DNA of 7,231 nucleotides from Deferribacteres bacterium (lineage in GTDB: Bacteria; Zhuqueibacterota; Zhuqueibacteria; Zhuqueibacterales; Geothermadaptataceae): positions 1 through 7,231 of the forward strand of contig JACKDF010000045.1 of NCBI GenBank assembly GCA_020633655.1. Direction: 5' to 3'. Shown piece by piece: positions 1-6,002 of the stretch (positions within the stretch are counted from its first letter, which is position 1; each line of letters begins with the position of its first letter). The notes below the pieces were generated by a model. The model was not told the origin of the DNA, did no database searches, and was given only the letters and a program-made list of their open reading frames with translations. The position numbers and the translations under genes are program-made.

Positions 1-429
1 TGCCGACTTCACATCGCATTGCCAGTCAATCGGTTGATAACCCGGGGAGAGCATGGTAAAAAGTCTACGGGCGCTTTGCAGGTGAATGCGGTCCATGCGT
101 GCATCCAAAACGGCCAGCTCCCGATCAAAAAACTCATTTTTCATTCGACCAGAATCAAAGAGGGCGAATTCGTGGGCAAGAACATGCTTTGCATTTTGTT
201 GGAAAAGAGCTGCGGTTTCCGGCAAACATTTTTCAGAAAAATCAAACATACCCGCACAAGTTTCAGAAATTGGCAGGTTCACGGAAGGCAATTGTTCATG
301 ATGCATGTATCGATATTTTTTTACTTTGTTCTGAATGCGACGCTGAACATAATCCACACTCTTCGCAAAGAACTCCTGTGGAGGCAATTTAGCGGCACGG
401 GAGGCATTCACTTTTAATTTATGATACAT
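1..429 (-). CDS. Heparinase II/III family protein (alginate-lyase-like), N-terminal part, cut by window edge
   Basis: Reverse-strand reading from the ATG at 427-429 to base 1 gives 143 codons with no stop; the gene continues past the left edge. The C-terminal visible part matches the N-terminal helical domain of heparinase II/III proteins as I know it: HEFALFDSG (residues 86-94) resembles the family's H-x-F-D-L-L-G-S-G block, and YQPIDWQCDVKS (131-142) resembles the strongly conserved Y-x-P-I-D-W-x-x-D-x-K-S-G-Y-R-W block. Residues 1-60 are basic and helical with no signal peptide visible. Family members are polysaccharide lyases or lyase-like proteins that occur in exopolysaccharide loci; the catalytic (alpha/alpha)6 and beta-sandwich parts lie outside the window, so activity cannot be judged. 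No strong Shine-Dalgarno precedes the ATG (upstream bases are A/T-rich), so the exact start is uncertain. It is the last gene seen of the minus-strand series, separated from the GT9 gene by a foldback repeat. Confidence 0.72.
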   Translation of the reverse strand, partial: MYHKLKVNASRAAKLPPQEFFAKSVDYVQRRIQNKVKKYRYMHHEQLPSVNLPISETCAGMFDFSEKCLPETAALFQQNAKHVLAHEFALFDSGRMKNEFFDRELAVLDARMDRIHLQSARRLFTMLSPGYQPIDWQCDVKSA

Positions 430-584
430 TGCGGTTTTAGTTAGTTTGATAATTTAAAATTGGATTTTTGATTCCAAGAATTTTTCTTTTGAATAGGAAA
501 CGCGTGCTTTTAGTTCTTTAAAATTTGCAACAGTGTCTACGATTTTTCCCTTCAAAATAAAAACATAAGGTGTTAAATCTCCAG
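430..584. other. AT-rich leader region upstream of the heparinase-family gene
   Basis: This stretch holds no supported gene. It is strongly A/T-rich with runs of T and A and lies directly upstream (minus strand) of the heparinase-family start, so it probably carries that gene's leader and perhaps a promoter. I see only a weak small dyad (TTGGA/TCCAA on the minus strand, about 462-479) and no convincing -35/-10 pair. Together with the foldback at 585-791 it makes up the 368-nt gap between the two neighbouring genes. Confidence 0.4.
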
Positions 585-791
585 TTATCTAGTTTGCTCG
601 GCTTGGCACAAACCCACCCCTGATATGCTTAAAAATGCTACGCTTTTTTCGCATATCGTCCCCTCCCGGGAGGGGACTTCAATATTGCCTCAGGCTAAAT
701 CCCCTCCTGGGAGGGGACGACCGATGCGAACGGCGAAGCCGATGAGCAGCAGTCAGGGGTGGGTTTGCATTTTGATGAGCGAACTTGATAA
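585..791. repeat. 207-bp foldback element with terminal inverted repeats (MITE-like)
   Basis: The two ends are inverted copies: 585-599 (TTATCTAGTTTGCTC) against the complement of 777-791 (TTATCAAGTTCGCTC), 13 of 15 identical. Further in, CAAACCCACCCCTGA at 609-623 is a perfect inverted match to TCAGGGGTGGGTTTG at 753-767. Then TTCGCAT 648-654 pairs with ATGCGAA 724-730, and 656-676 pairs with 700-720. The outer, middle and core pairs are all centred on base 688, and the 648-654/724-730 pair is shifted by only one base because of a small insertion, so this is one concentric imperfect palindrome, not a chance set of hairpins. There is no open frame of transposase size inside. It fits a non-autonomous miniature element or an extended REP-type repeat. 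A CAG beside each end (582-584 and 793-795) could be a target duplication, but one extra base at the right end makes this weak. Confidence 0.7.
656..720. repeat. GC-rich core hairpin of the foldback, two alternative folds
   Basis: Bases 658-677 form the perfect 20-nt palindrome GTCCCCTCCCGGGAGGGGAC, and 700-717 form a near-perfect one (TCCCCTCC/GGAGGGGA around a TG centre). Because the two copies are alike, 656-676 can instead pair with 700-720 as a 21-bp stem with one G-T wobble and a 23-nt loop. The core lies 78 nt or more past the GT9 stop in the direction of transcription and could stop or pause transcription or protect the upstream mRNA end; no T-run follows directly, so it is not a classical Rho-independent terminator. 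Confidence 0.6.
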
Positions 792-797
792 GCAGTG

Positions 798-2027
798 TTA
801 AACCGACACATCGGAAAGTCGTTTTCCTATCTTTCGTGTTTGCTTAACCTGCTTTTCTTCTATTACCTGTACTTTTGAATTTTTGCTTGTCTGCCCGATG
901 ACATTTTCACAGGCGGCTATCACATCTTCAATCTCGATAGTGTTCAGACAAATCCGGTCGGCACAATTAAGAACCGCATCTTCACCACGCATGCGAAAAC
1001 ACGGTGCACACGGCACTTCTTTGCGAACCAAAACATGCTGCGATCCATAACGCCTCAGAGAAGTTCGATAAAAATCCGTCGGTCCGTAAATCGCTACTGT
1101 TGGGACACCGAGTGCTGCGCTGATGTGCATTAAACCACTGTCGTTACAAATGGCCAATGTGCACTTCAACAGGAGGGCAGCGGACTGTTTGAGCGTTGCT
1201 TTTCCAAGGGCGACTATGGGTTTATGCTGCATAAAATCCAAAAATTCCTGCAACTCATCCTGATGCCCCGGTGCCCCAAAAATGATAATTTTAGCACTCC
1301 ATTTTTCAGCGAGATAATCACAGACACGAGCCAATTTTTGCGGACTCCAGCGCTTCCATTGCTGCGCCCGCCAGGTATCCGCCTGCACCGCGACAAGCAA
1401 ATCACTTTCTTGCAATTGGTTTTCCCGCAAAAATTTCTCTGCGAATGGATGATAATCTTCAGACAGGTAAAACATCGGTTTCTTATCCTGGAAGTCGATA
1501 CCCAATGCCTGCGCCAATCGCAGTCCGCGATCGATTTCATGCTCATTTTCAGCCATTTGTACTTTTATATTGTAGAGAAAATCATACTTATTGTCCCAGT
1601 CCGGTCCGGAAACATGGCCATACCGCCGCGGGATATTCAGGAGCATCGTGACATAATAAAAGGCTGAACCATGGAAACTGCTCACCAGCACATCGTAATG
1701 ATCATTCCGCAATTGCATGATCTTTTGCAAACGATTGTAAATTCCCCGATTCATTTTGATAATTTTATCGACCAGGTTACTATCTTCAACGACGGCTTCG
1801 CTTCCCCTGTCGCCGACGAGCAGGGTAATGAATGCTTGTGGGTAATGCGCTCTAAGTGCCTTGAGAAACGGCGTCAGCATCACCATATTGCCTATGCCCA
1901 TATTCCCGTAAACCAGAAATTTGGGAAGCGGCAGTGATTGCAGCGGCACAGAACTGTTGCGCAAAAGGAGTTTGGCAATGAGCTTAATCAGGTTCAGTTT
2001 GAATAATTTAATAGTTTTCATTGGCAT
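798..2027 (-). CDS. Glycosyltransferase family 9 protein (ADP-heptose:LPS heptosyltransferase-like)
   Basis: 409 residues, a full-length size for GT9 (GT-B fold) enzymes, which transfer heptose or another sugar from a nucleotide donor to LPS core or a polysaccharide acceptor on the cytoplasmic face of the inner membrane. Seen: a basic amphipathic N-terminus (1-24), the N-terminal Rossmann start FLVYGNMGIGNMVMLTPFL (37-55, the usual IGDxVxxTPxL-type block), the second-domain start LVAVQADTWRAQQWKRWS (211-228), and the donor-site block CNDSGLMHISAALGVPTVAI (294-313) followed by YGPTD (314-318). Four cysteines follow as C340-x2-C343 and C355-x4-C360, a pattern often seen in GT9 proteins. Residues 379-409 form a Lys/Gln-rich tail beyond the fold. 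It starts 13 nt after the beta-helix stop, with only a weak GGGA as ribosome site, so translational coupling is likely; M3 is an alternative start. The sugar transferred cannot be told from sequence. Confidence 0.9.
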   Translation of the reverse strand: MPMKTIKLFKLNLIKLIAKLLLRNSSVPLQSLPLPKFLVYGNMGIGNMVMLTPFLKALRAHYPQAFITLLVGDRGSEAVVEDSNLVDKIIKMNRGIYNRLQKIMQLRNDHYDVLVSSFHGSAFYYVTMLLNIPRRYGHVSGPDWDNKYDFLYNIKVQMAENEHEIDRGLRLAQALGIDFQDKKPMFYLSEDYHPFAEKFLRENQLQESDLLVAVQADTWRAQQWKRWSPQKLARVCDYLAEKWSAKIIIFGAPGHQDELQEFLDFMQHKPIVALGKATLKQSAALLLKCTLAICNDSGLMHISAALGVPTVAIYGPTDFYRTSLRRYGSQHVLVRKEVPCAPCFRMRGEDAVLNCADRICLNTIEIEDVIAACENVIGQTSKNSKVQVIEEKQVKQTRKIGKRLSDVSV

Positions 2028-2040
2028 TTAATGTTCCCAA

Positions 2041-3498
2041 TTAGTATAAATCTTGCCATGCTGAACCATTATAACATTTTAATTTGTTATCATCACTATC
2101 ATAATAAATATCGCCCGCCGACGGGGATGCCGGCGCATCTGATTGAGGTTCTATTCTCATATAATCTGCAATATGCAATGTCCGGGCAGGTGTGACATTA
2201 CCAATGGCCGTTTTTATAGTATCTGGCCCAATTTGAATAATCTTAGAATCGTGAAATATTTTAATCCAGTTTATAAAGTCCTGGGTATCAGTTGAGTAAA
2301 GATACAAGTCTTTATTGTTACTTCTATGTGAGATGACATACCGAATATGGGTTGCATCATGTGTTATTTTACCAATTCCAAATGTAGATTCTGCATCATT
2401 AGTGCCCTTTAAAAGCAAATTATCCACCTGAAAATACCCGTTTGTGTCTAAAGCAAAAACCCCAACATCATCTTTTAAATCAGCACTGATTGCATCATTA
2501 AGAATGTTTGGCATTAAAACAATATTGGAAAGAGTTCTCGCTGTACCACCTGATGTAGATCCTTCTAAATCAGTCTCAATATGATAATAATTGCTATCTA
2601 GGACATTTCCCCCAACTAAGATGTATCCACCGCCGGTTGTATCACCATTGATTGATTGAATGCTTATTGCCGTACTATTTGTTGCCGAGAAATTATGAAC
2701 TATATTTCCTTTTACCGAAACATCCTTACTAAAATCATCAATTGTAATTCCGTGACTCTCATCTGACCCGCTATAAGTCGAATTATCAAGAATATTGTTT
2801 TGGACCAAAACAGATTTTACCAGCCCGTTCTGCCCGTCAATCTTTAAAACATCAGGAATCCATGCATCTGAATTTGTGGTAAGTGTATTTTTCGTGACAT
2901 AAATCTGCTGCATTTTTCCTGTTGCACCGTCATTTTTTACTATAATTCCAAGATGATCAACCTGAATATCGTTGTTATCGATCCGGATATTATCGGTATT
3001 ATGAGAACTGTGCGAATAAATGCCTATTGATTCACAAGTGATTGTTGCGATTATGCCCGGCGATGTAATTTTATTTTCTCGAATTGTAACCGTATTCGTA
3101 TTTCCTCCCAATGCATCAATTCTAATCCCTCGTCCGCCATTTGTGATAATATGTAATCCTTGAATTATTACGTTGCTGATTCCATTTCCATAAATTACAG
3201 CTCCCGTATCTGAGGCTGCTTTTCCCGAAAAATCTAAAATAGATTTTTGATTCATGCCTATCAAATTGACATTTGTTTTTAATATTATCGAATCAGTCGT
3301 TGCGAATGTATAGTAACCCTCTGGAATAACAACACTACCGGAGTCTGTAGCTTGGATTGCTGCGTTAATTGTAGCAACTGATATTGATCCGTAATCAAGA
3401 ATGTTTGTTTCTACGACTTCCGGTAAACTAGCAGCATGAGTTTTAGTAAATCCATATCCAACCATATTTACAATTAATAACAAAAATAAATAGCGCAT
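2041..3498 (-). CDS. Secreted right-handed beta-helix (pectate-lyase-like) protein with tail-fibre-like C-terminus
   Basis: 485 residues. Residues 1-23 form a signal peptide (hydrophobic LFLLLIVNMVGYGF, likely cleavage around THA/A 22-23). Residues 30-95 resemble the opening of pectate-lyase-3-like folds (ATINAAIQA, VVIPEGYYTF). From about 108 to 335 there are repeated beta-helix coils with the x-I-x-N-N-x-I pattern: VTIRENKI (137-144), IRIDNNDI (171-178), IYVTKNTL (199-206), VLVQNNIL (230-237), VSVKGNIV (260-267), ILVGGNVL (293-300). Residues 430-485 change character: NVTPARTLHIADYMRIEP (434-451) and GDIYYDSDDNKLKCYNGSAW (462-481) are like the ends of tail-fibre-type and surface fibre proteins (GIGTxxPxxxLHVxG style). 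No sortase, Por-type or autotransporter signal is visible. Such proteins are lyases, epimerases or glycan-binding fibres; no catalytic triad can be assigned by eye. Start supported by GAGG 8 nt upstream. The gene looks more AT-rich than the dehydrogenase gene. Confidence 0.82.
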   Translation of the reverse strand: MRYLFLLLIVNMVGYGFTKTHAASLPEVVETNILDYGSISVATINAAIQATDSGSVVIPEGYYTFATTDSIILKTNVNLIGMNQKSILDFSGKAASDTGAVIYGNGISNVIIQGLHIITNGGRGIRIDALGGNTNTVTIRENKITSPGIIATITCESIGIYSHSSHNTDNIRIDNNDIQVDHLGIIVKNDGATGKMQQIYVTKNTLTTNSDAWIPDVLKIDGQNGLVKSVLVQNNILDNSTYSGSDESHGITIDDFSKDVSVKGNIVHNFSATNSTAISIQSINGDTTGGGYILVGGNVLDSNYYHIETDLEGSTSGGTARTLSNIVLMPNILNDAISADLKDDVGVFALDTNGYFQVDNLLLKGTNDAESTFGIGKITHDATHIRYVISHRSNNKDLYLYSTDTQDFINWIKIFHDSKIIQIGPDTIKTAIGNVTPARTLHIADYMRIEPQSDAPASPSAGDIYYDSDDNKLKCYNGSAWQDLY

Positions 3499-3503
3499 AA
3501 TGT

Positions 3504-3510
3504 CACCCTC
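3504..3510 (-). promoter_or_regulatory. Ribosome binding site of the beta-helix gene
   Basis: The minus strand reads GAGGGTGACATTATG; GAGG lies 8 nt before the ATG at 3496-3498. This fixes the start and leaves the complete signal peptide. Confidence 0.65.
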
Positions 3511-3528
3511 ATTTTAATAAAATTGAAC

Positions 3529-3583
3529 CGTCATTTATGACGTAAAGCCATATTGGATTTCATGGTTTCTTTGGGCTTAAGCC
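3529..3583 (-). other. Two small dyads between methyltransferase and beta-helix genes
   Basis: The 95-nt gap holds GGCTTAAGCC, a perfect 10-nt palindrome at 3574-3583, and a CGTCA/TGACG hairpin with a 4-nt loop at 3529-3542, followed in the direction of transcription by the T-rich GTTCAATTTTATT. The stem is only 5 bp, so this is at most a weak terminator or attenuator. It could partly separate expression of the secreted protein from the genes before it. Confidence 0.25.
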
Positions 3584-3593
3584 ACCTCATTTA

Positions 3594-4319
3594 TTAAGAT
3601 TTTTCTGAGATTATAAATCCAACCCCTTGAGCTGGAGACGTAGTATTATAATTGTCCCACACTAATGATGATATGACATCATCTGTTGTTTCTTGCCAGT
3701 CACCATATCGATGAGGTTTATAAAACAGTCTTAATTTTTTAATATTCGGTACTAATTCTTCGATTGCCTGTCGATCATAGATTCTCATTCCTCTTTTAAT
3801 ACAACGTTTACCAGCAGGTAATGTAATAATAAAATCTCCACCTTTGCGCAATGAATGCATTAACTTTTTAACTGCAACTTTATCACCGTCATTTGATTCC
3901 GGATCGCCATAAGTTGATAGACCAACATGTTCGATAGTTGATATAGAAATAACGGTATCATATTCTTCCTCAGGTGGTTCCCAGGATAGAATATCTTGTT
4001 GGATAAAATTAAAATTTTTATGCTTAAAAGGATATGAGCGAAAATCCAGACCGGTTACATTATAACCAAGACTTGCGAGGTGTATCGGTAAAAGGTCTTC
4101 AACGCAACCAAAGTCTAAAATTCGAGTGGTTTCCTGTCTGAGGTGTTGGAACAAAATGGGATACTCAATAATCCTTTCAGAGATAACATTTTTAGGATTA
4201 TTCGCGAAATGCGATCTGTAATTATGGGTAATACGGTTAAGAATTTTTGCTGGTAAAGTATCATCAACATTTTCTAACAAAATGTTTTTGTTCACTTCAT
4301 ACATTAATAAATCATCCAT
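3594..4319 (-). CDS. Class I SAM-dependent methyltransferase (DUF268-like)
   Basis: 241 residues, soluble. SAM-binding motif I is RILDFGCVEDLLPIHLASLG (66-85): the D-x-G start is kept, but the usual glycine-rich G-C-G-x-G is GCVED. An acidic motif II residue follows (VTGLDFR, D92), then QQDIL (D109), and the post-motif region ISTIEHVGLSTYGDP (126-140) with KGGDFIITLPAG (159-170). The S-x-x-E-H-V-G-L-x-x-Y-G-D-P block is typical, as I recall it, of a methyltransferase group related to DUF268 often found in glycan clusters. It probably methylates a sugar of the repeat unit or a chain end, which can also set chain length; the substrate is inference. It starts after a good AGGAG, 69 nt after the flippase stop and in the same direction, so co-transcription is likely. 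M6 is a weaker alternative start. AT-rich like the beta-helix gene. Confidence 0.85.
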   Translation of the reverse strand: MDDLLMYEVNKNILLENVDDTLPAKILNRITHNYRSHFANNPKNVISERIIEYPILFQHLRQETTRILDFGCVEDLLPIHLASLGYNVTGLDFRSYPFKHKNFNFIQQDILSWEPPEEEYDTVISISTIEHVGLSTYGDPESNDGDKVAVKKLMHSLRKGGDFIITLPAGKRCIKRGMRIYDRQAIEELVPNIKKLRLFYKPHRYGDWQETTDDVISSLVWDNYNTTSPAQGVGFIISEKS

Positions 4320-4328
4320 AGCTGTGTA

Positions 4329-4333
4329 CTCCT
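4329..4333 (-). promoter_or_regulatory. Ribosome binding site of the methyltransferase gene
   Basis: AAAGGAG on the minus strand, with AGGAG 9 nt before the ATG at 4317-4319, supports the chosen start. Confidence 0.65.
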
Positions 4334-4388
4334 TTTATAATTTCGATTTTAACAACACGTCTTTTATTATATTACCTGATATAGATAA

Positions 4389-5843
4389 TTAAAAAATACT
4401 AGGTTTCGTCATTATTATTTTTTGCAAAACAAGCTTTTCTTTTTCAAAAAAAATATTAAAAAAATAAAGCAATATCGGGAAGAGTAATACTAATACACTT
4501 TTAAAGAAGATGGCAAGTGCAGCATTTTCCACGGGTATGAATCTACCCAAAAAATACAACCCAAAAGTTAGGACAATGCTTTTGCCGATACGCACCCATT
4601 CATAAGGCACAGGAAACAGGCGAATCGAAGCTGTATAGGAAATAGCCGTCATTGTAAAGAAAGAAAATACTGTCGCTGCAGCAGCGCCGTACATTCCAAA
4701 TCCTGGAATAAGCAAATAATTCAGCAGGAGGTTAACACTGCATGCGGTTATCGCTGAAAATGCCAAATAATGAGTTTTTTGTCTCACATTTGCCCCAATG
4801 GCGGTGAGATAATAAATTCCAACAAGAAAATAAGAGAATAAAATAACCGGTACAATTCCCTGCGCTGCGTAATAAGCGGGGGAGGTAAATAGAACAAAAA
4901 TCTCGCGGGTGAATAGGGAAATCACCAGCCAGATTTCCATTAGAATGAGTGTGACATAAGTCAGACTGCGTGCAAAAAATTCTGGACCATTCTTTTTTTT
5001 TGCTGTTTTATACATAATAGTTGGCCAGGCAATTTGTATTGAGCCGACAACCATGTTCATTGCCATACCTATTTTGTAGCCGATGGAGTATAAGCCCAAC
5101 TGATCAATTCCAGCATAATAACGAAGAAAATAACGATCCGACATGTTCAGTATCACGAAAGAAACGCTTATCAAAACTAATGGCATGCCAAACTTTAACA
5201 TCTCGGCAAGAGCAGATTTTGAAAAGGAGAATCCCAGACAATTTCTACAGACCAATAGCAAACCCGCAATAAAAAGTGCACTTTGAATGACCGTGGCGTA
5301 CACAATGCCCTCAACACCTTTTCCGAGAACAGCGATGAAATAGACATTCAATAATAGACCAGTGATAAATTTAACTAGATTCATCAACCCGTAGCTAAGC
5401 GATTGCTCCCGCATTCGCAAGGCCGACATGGGGATGATGGCCAGTACATTGAAAAACACCACTACCAAAACGAATTTCAACAAATGAGTATAGTCCGACA
5501 CACCAATTAAGGCGGTACTAATCGAAGCAGCATTCAAATAAAGAAGACAAAGGAGAAGAGTAGAAAAACCGGCAATGAACAAAAATGCAGTGCTGATGAG
5601 GACATGCTCTCCTTCTTTTGAATCAAATAAAACGGCTTTGAAAAGTGCAGACCCTAAACCCAGCTCCAACACGAGAGGCAGAAAGATGATAACGACAAAA
5701 AACAACTCCCAGATGCCATATTCCGCCGGACTCAACTTGTTGGTGTAGAGTGGAATGAGAAAAAAACCAATTGCGCTTCCCAATGCATTGGAAAGGCCGT
5801 AAATAGCTGAATGTTTACCAAGATTTTTTAAATCTTTCAGCAC
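4389..5843 (-). CDS. Wzx-type oligosaccharide flippase (polysaccharide biosynthesis protein, MOP/MVF superfamily)
   Basis: 484 residues from the GTG chosen here, the usual length for this family. The protein is a string of about 12-14 hydrophobic helices. The N-terminus, KHSAIYGLSNALGSAIGFFL followed by IPLYTNKLSPAEYG, is the classical start of Wzx/RfbX-like flippases, which move undecaprenyl-linked repeat units across the inner membrane. The mid-protein block SDRYFLRYYAGIDQLGLYSI and the following YKIG are also typical of the start of the second half. It ends in a basic tail (FEKEKLVLQKIIMTKPSIF). Start choice: the open frame extends upstream to a GTG at 5958-5960, but its first 39 residues are polar, run through the palindromic repeat at 5906-5948 and are unlike the family. 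The GTG at 5841-5843 has AGGA 6 nt before it and gives VLKDLKNLGKHSAIYG, the expected N-terminus. It lies between the dehydrogenase and the methyltransferase, as expected for a glycan locus. Confidence 0.9.
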   Translation of the reverse strand: MLKDLKNLGKHSAIYGLSNALGSAIGFFLIPLYTNKLSPAEYGIWELFFVVIIFLPLVLELGLGSALFKAVLFDSKEGEHVLISTAFLFIAGFSTLLLCLLYLNAASISTALIGVSDYTHLLKFVLVVVFFNVLAIIPMSALRMREQSLSYGLMNLVKFITGLLLNVYFIAVLGKGVEGIVYATVIQSALFIAGLLLVCRNCLGFSFSKSALAEMLKFGMPLVLISVSFVILNMSDRYFLRYYAGIDQLGLYSIGYKIGMAMNMVVGSIQIAWPTIMYKTAKKKNGPEFFARSLTYVTLILMEIWLVISLFTREIFVLFTSPAYYAAQGIVPVILFSYFLVGIYYLTAIGANVRQKTHYLAFSAITACSVNLLLNYLLIPGFGMYGAAAATVFSFFTMTAISYTASIRLFPVPYEWVRIGKSIVLTFGLYFLGRFIPVENAALAIFFKSVLVLLFPILLYFFNIFFEKEKLVLQKIIMTKPSIF

Positions 5844-5849
5844 ACCTTT

Positions 5850-5853
5850 TCCT
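5850..5853 (-). promoter_or_regulatory. Ribosome binding site deciding the flippase GTG start
   Basis: The minus strand reads ACAGGAAAAGGTGTGCTG. AGGA with a 6-nt spacer before GTG (5841-5843) supports this start over the longer frame that begins inside the repeat cluster. Confidence 0.55.
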
Positions 5854-5905
5854 GTATCAAATCCCGTTCGAATTATTTCGCAATATAACTGTATAGCCTG
5901 ACGTG

Positions 5906-5948
5906 GAGCGAAATGGTCCCTGAGCTTGTCGAAGGGCCCATTTCGCTC
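5906..5948. repeat. Palindromic repeat copy with 11-bp outer stem
   Basis: GAGCGAAATGG at 5906-5916 is perfectly complementary to CCATTTCGCTC at 5938-5948. Inside, CCCT (5918-5921) pairs with AGGG (5933-5936) around the core TGAGCTTGTCGAAG (5921-5934), a core I know as a dispersed repeat in many bacterial genomes. The hairpin sits in the gap between the dehydrogenase and the flippase and could act as an mRNA-stabilising or attenuating structure. Confidence 0.7.
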
Positions 5949-5968
5949 ACAAGGTAGCACCGCTCCCG

Positions 5969-6002
5969 CTTCGGCAAGCTCACACTTCGGTAAGCTCAGT
6001 GT
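5969..6002. repeat. Two further copies of the TGAGCTTGYCGAAG-type repeat
   Basis: Read on the minus strand, 5998-5985 is TGAGCTTACCGAAG and 5982-5969 is TGAGCTTGCCGAAG, two direct copies 2 nt apart and in the opposite orientation to the copy at 5921-5934. The first is bounded by its own stem, ACACT (5982-5986) with AGTGT (5998-6002). The second contains GCTT-CGGC-AAGC (5968-5979 region). The first copy overlaps the end of the dehydrogenase gene and provides its TGA stop. Confidence 0.65.

Noticed and set aside
19..417. Plus-strand open frame of 132 codons, and shorter frames overlapping it
   Set aside because: It is antisense to the heparinase-family frame, which has recognisable family motifs; the plus-strand product has no recognisable domain and an irregular composition.
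609..767. CRISPR-like array in the GC-rich repeats
   Set aside because: The repeats are inverted and concentric, with no regular direct repeats and spacers and no cas genes.
1224..1937. Plus-strand open frames at 1224-1667 and 1671-1937
   Set aside because: They lie antisense within the GT9 gene, whose protein is full length with clear motifs; the antisense products show none.
3529..3542. Rho-independent terminator after the methyltransferase gene
   Set aside because: The stem is only 5 bp and the T-run is interrupted; kept only as a low-confidence dyad.
4366..4371. A perfect minus-strand TATAAT in front of the methyltransferase gene
   Set aside because: The surroundings are low-complexity A/T and the hexamer at the right distance upstream (TTTTAA) is a poor -35 match, so a promoter is not supported.
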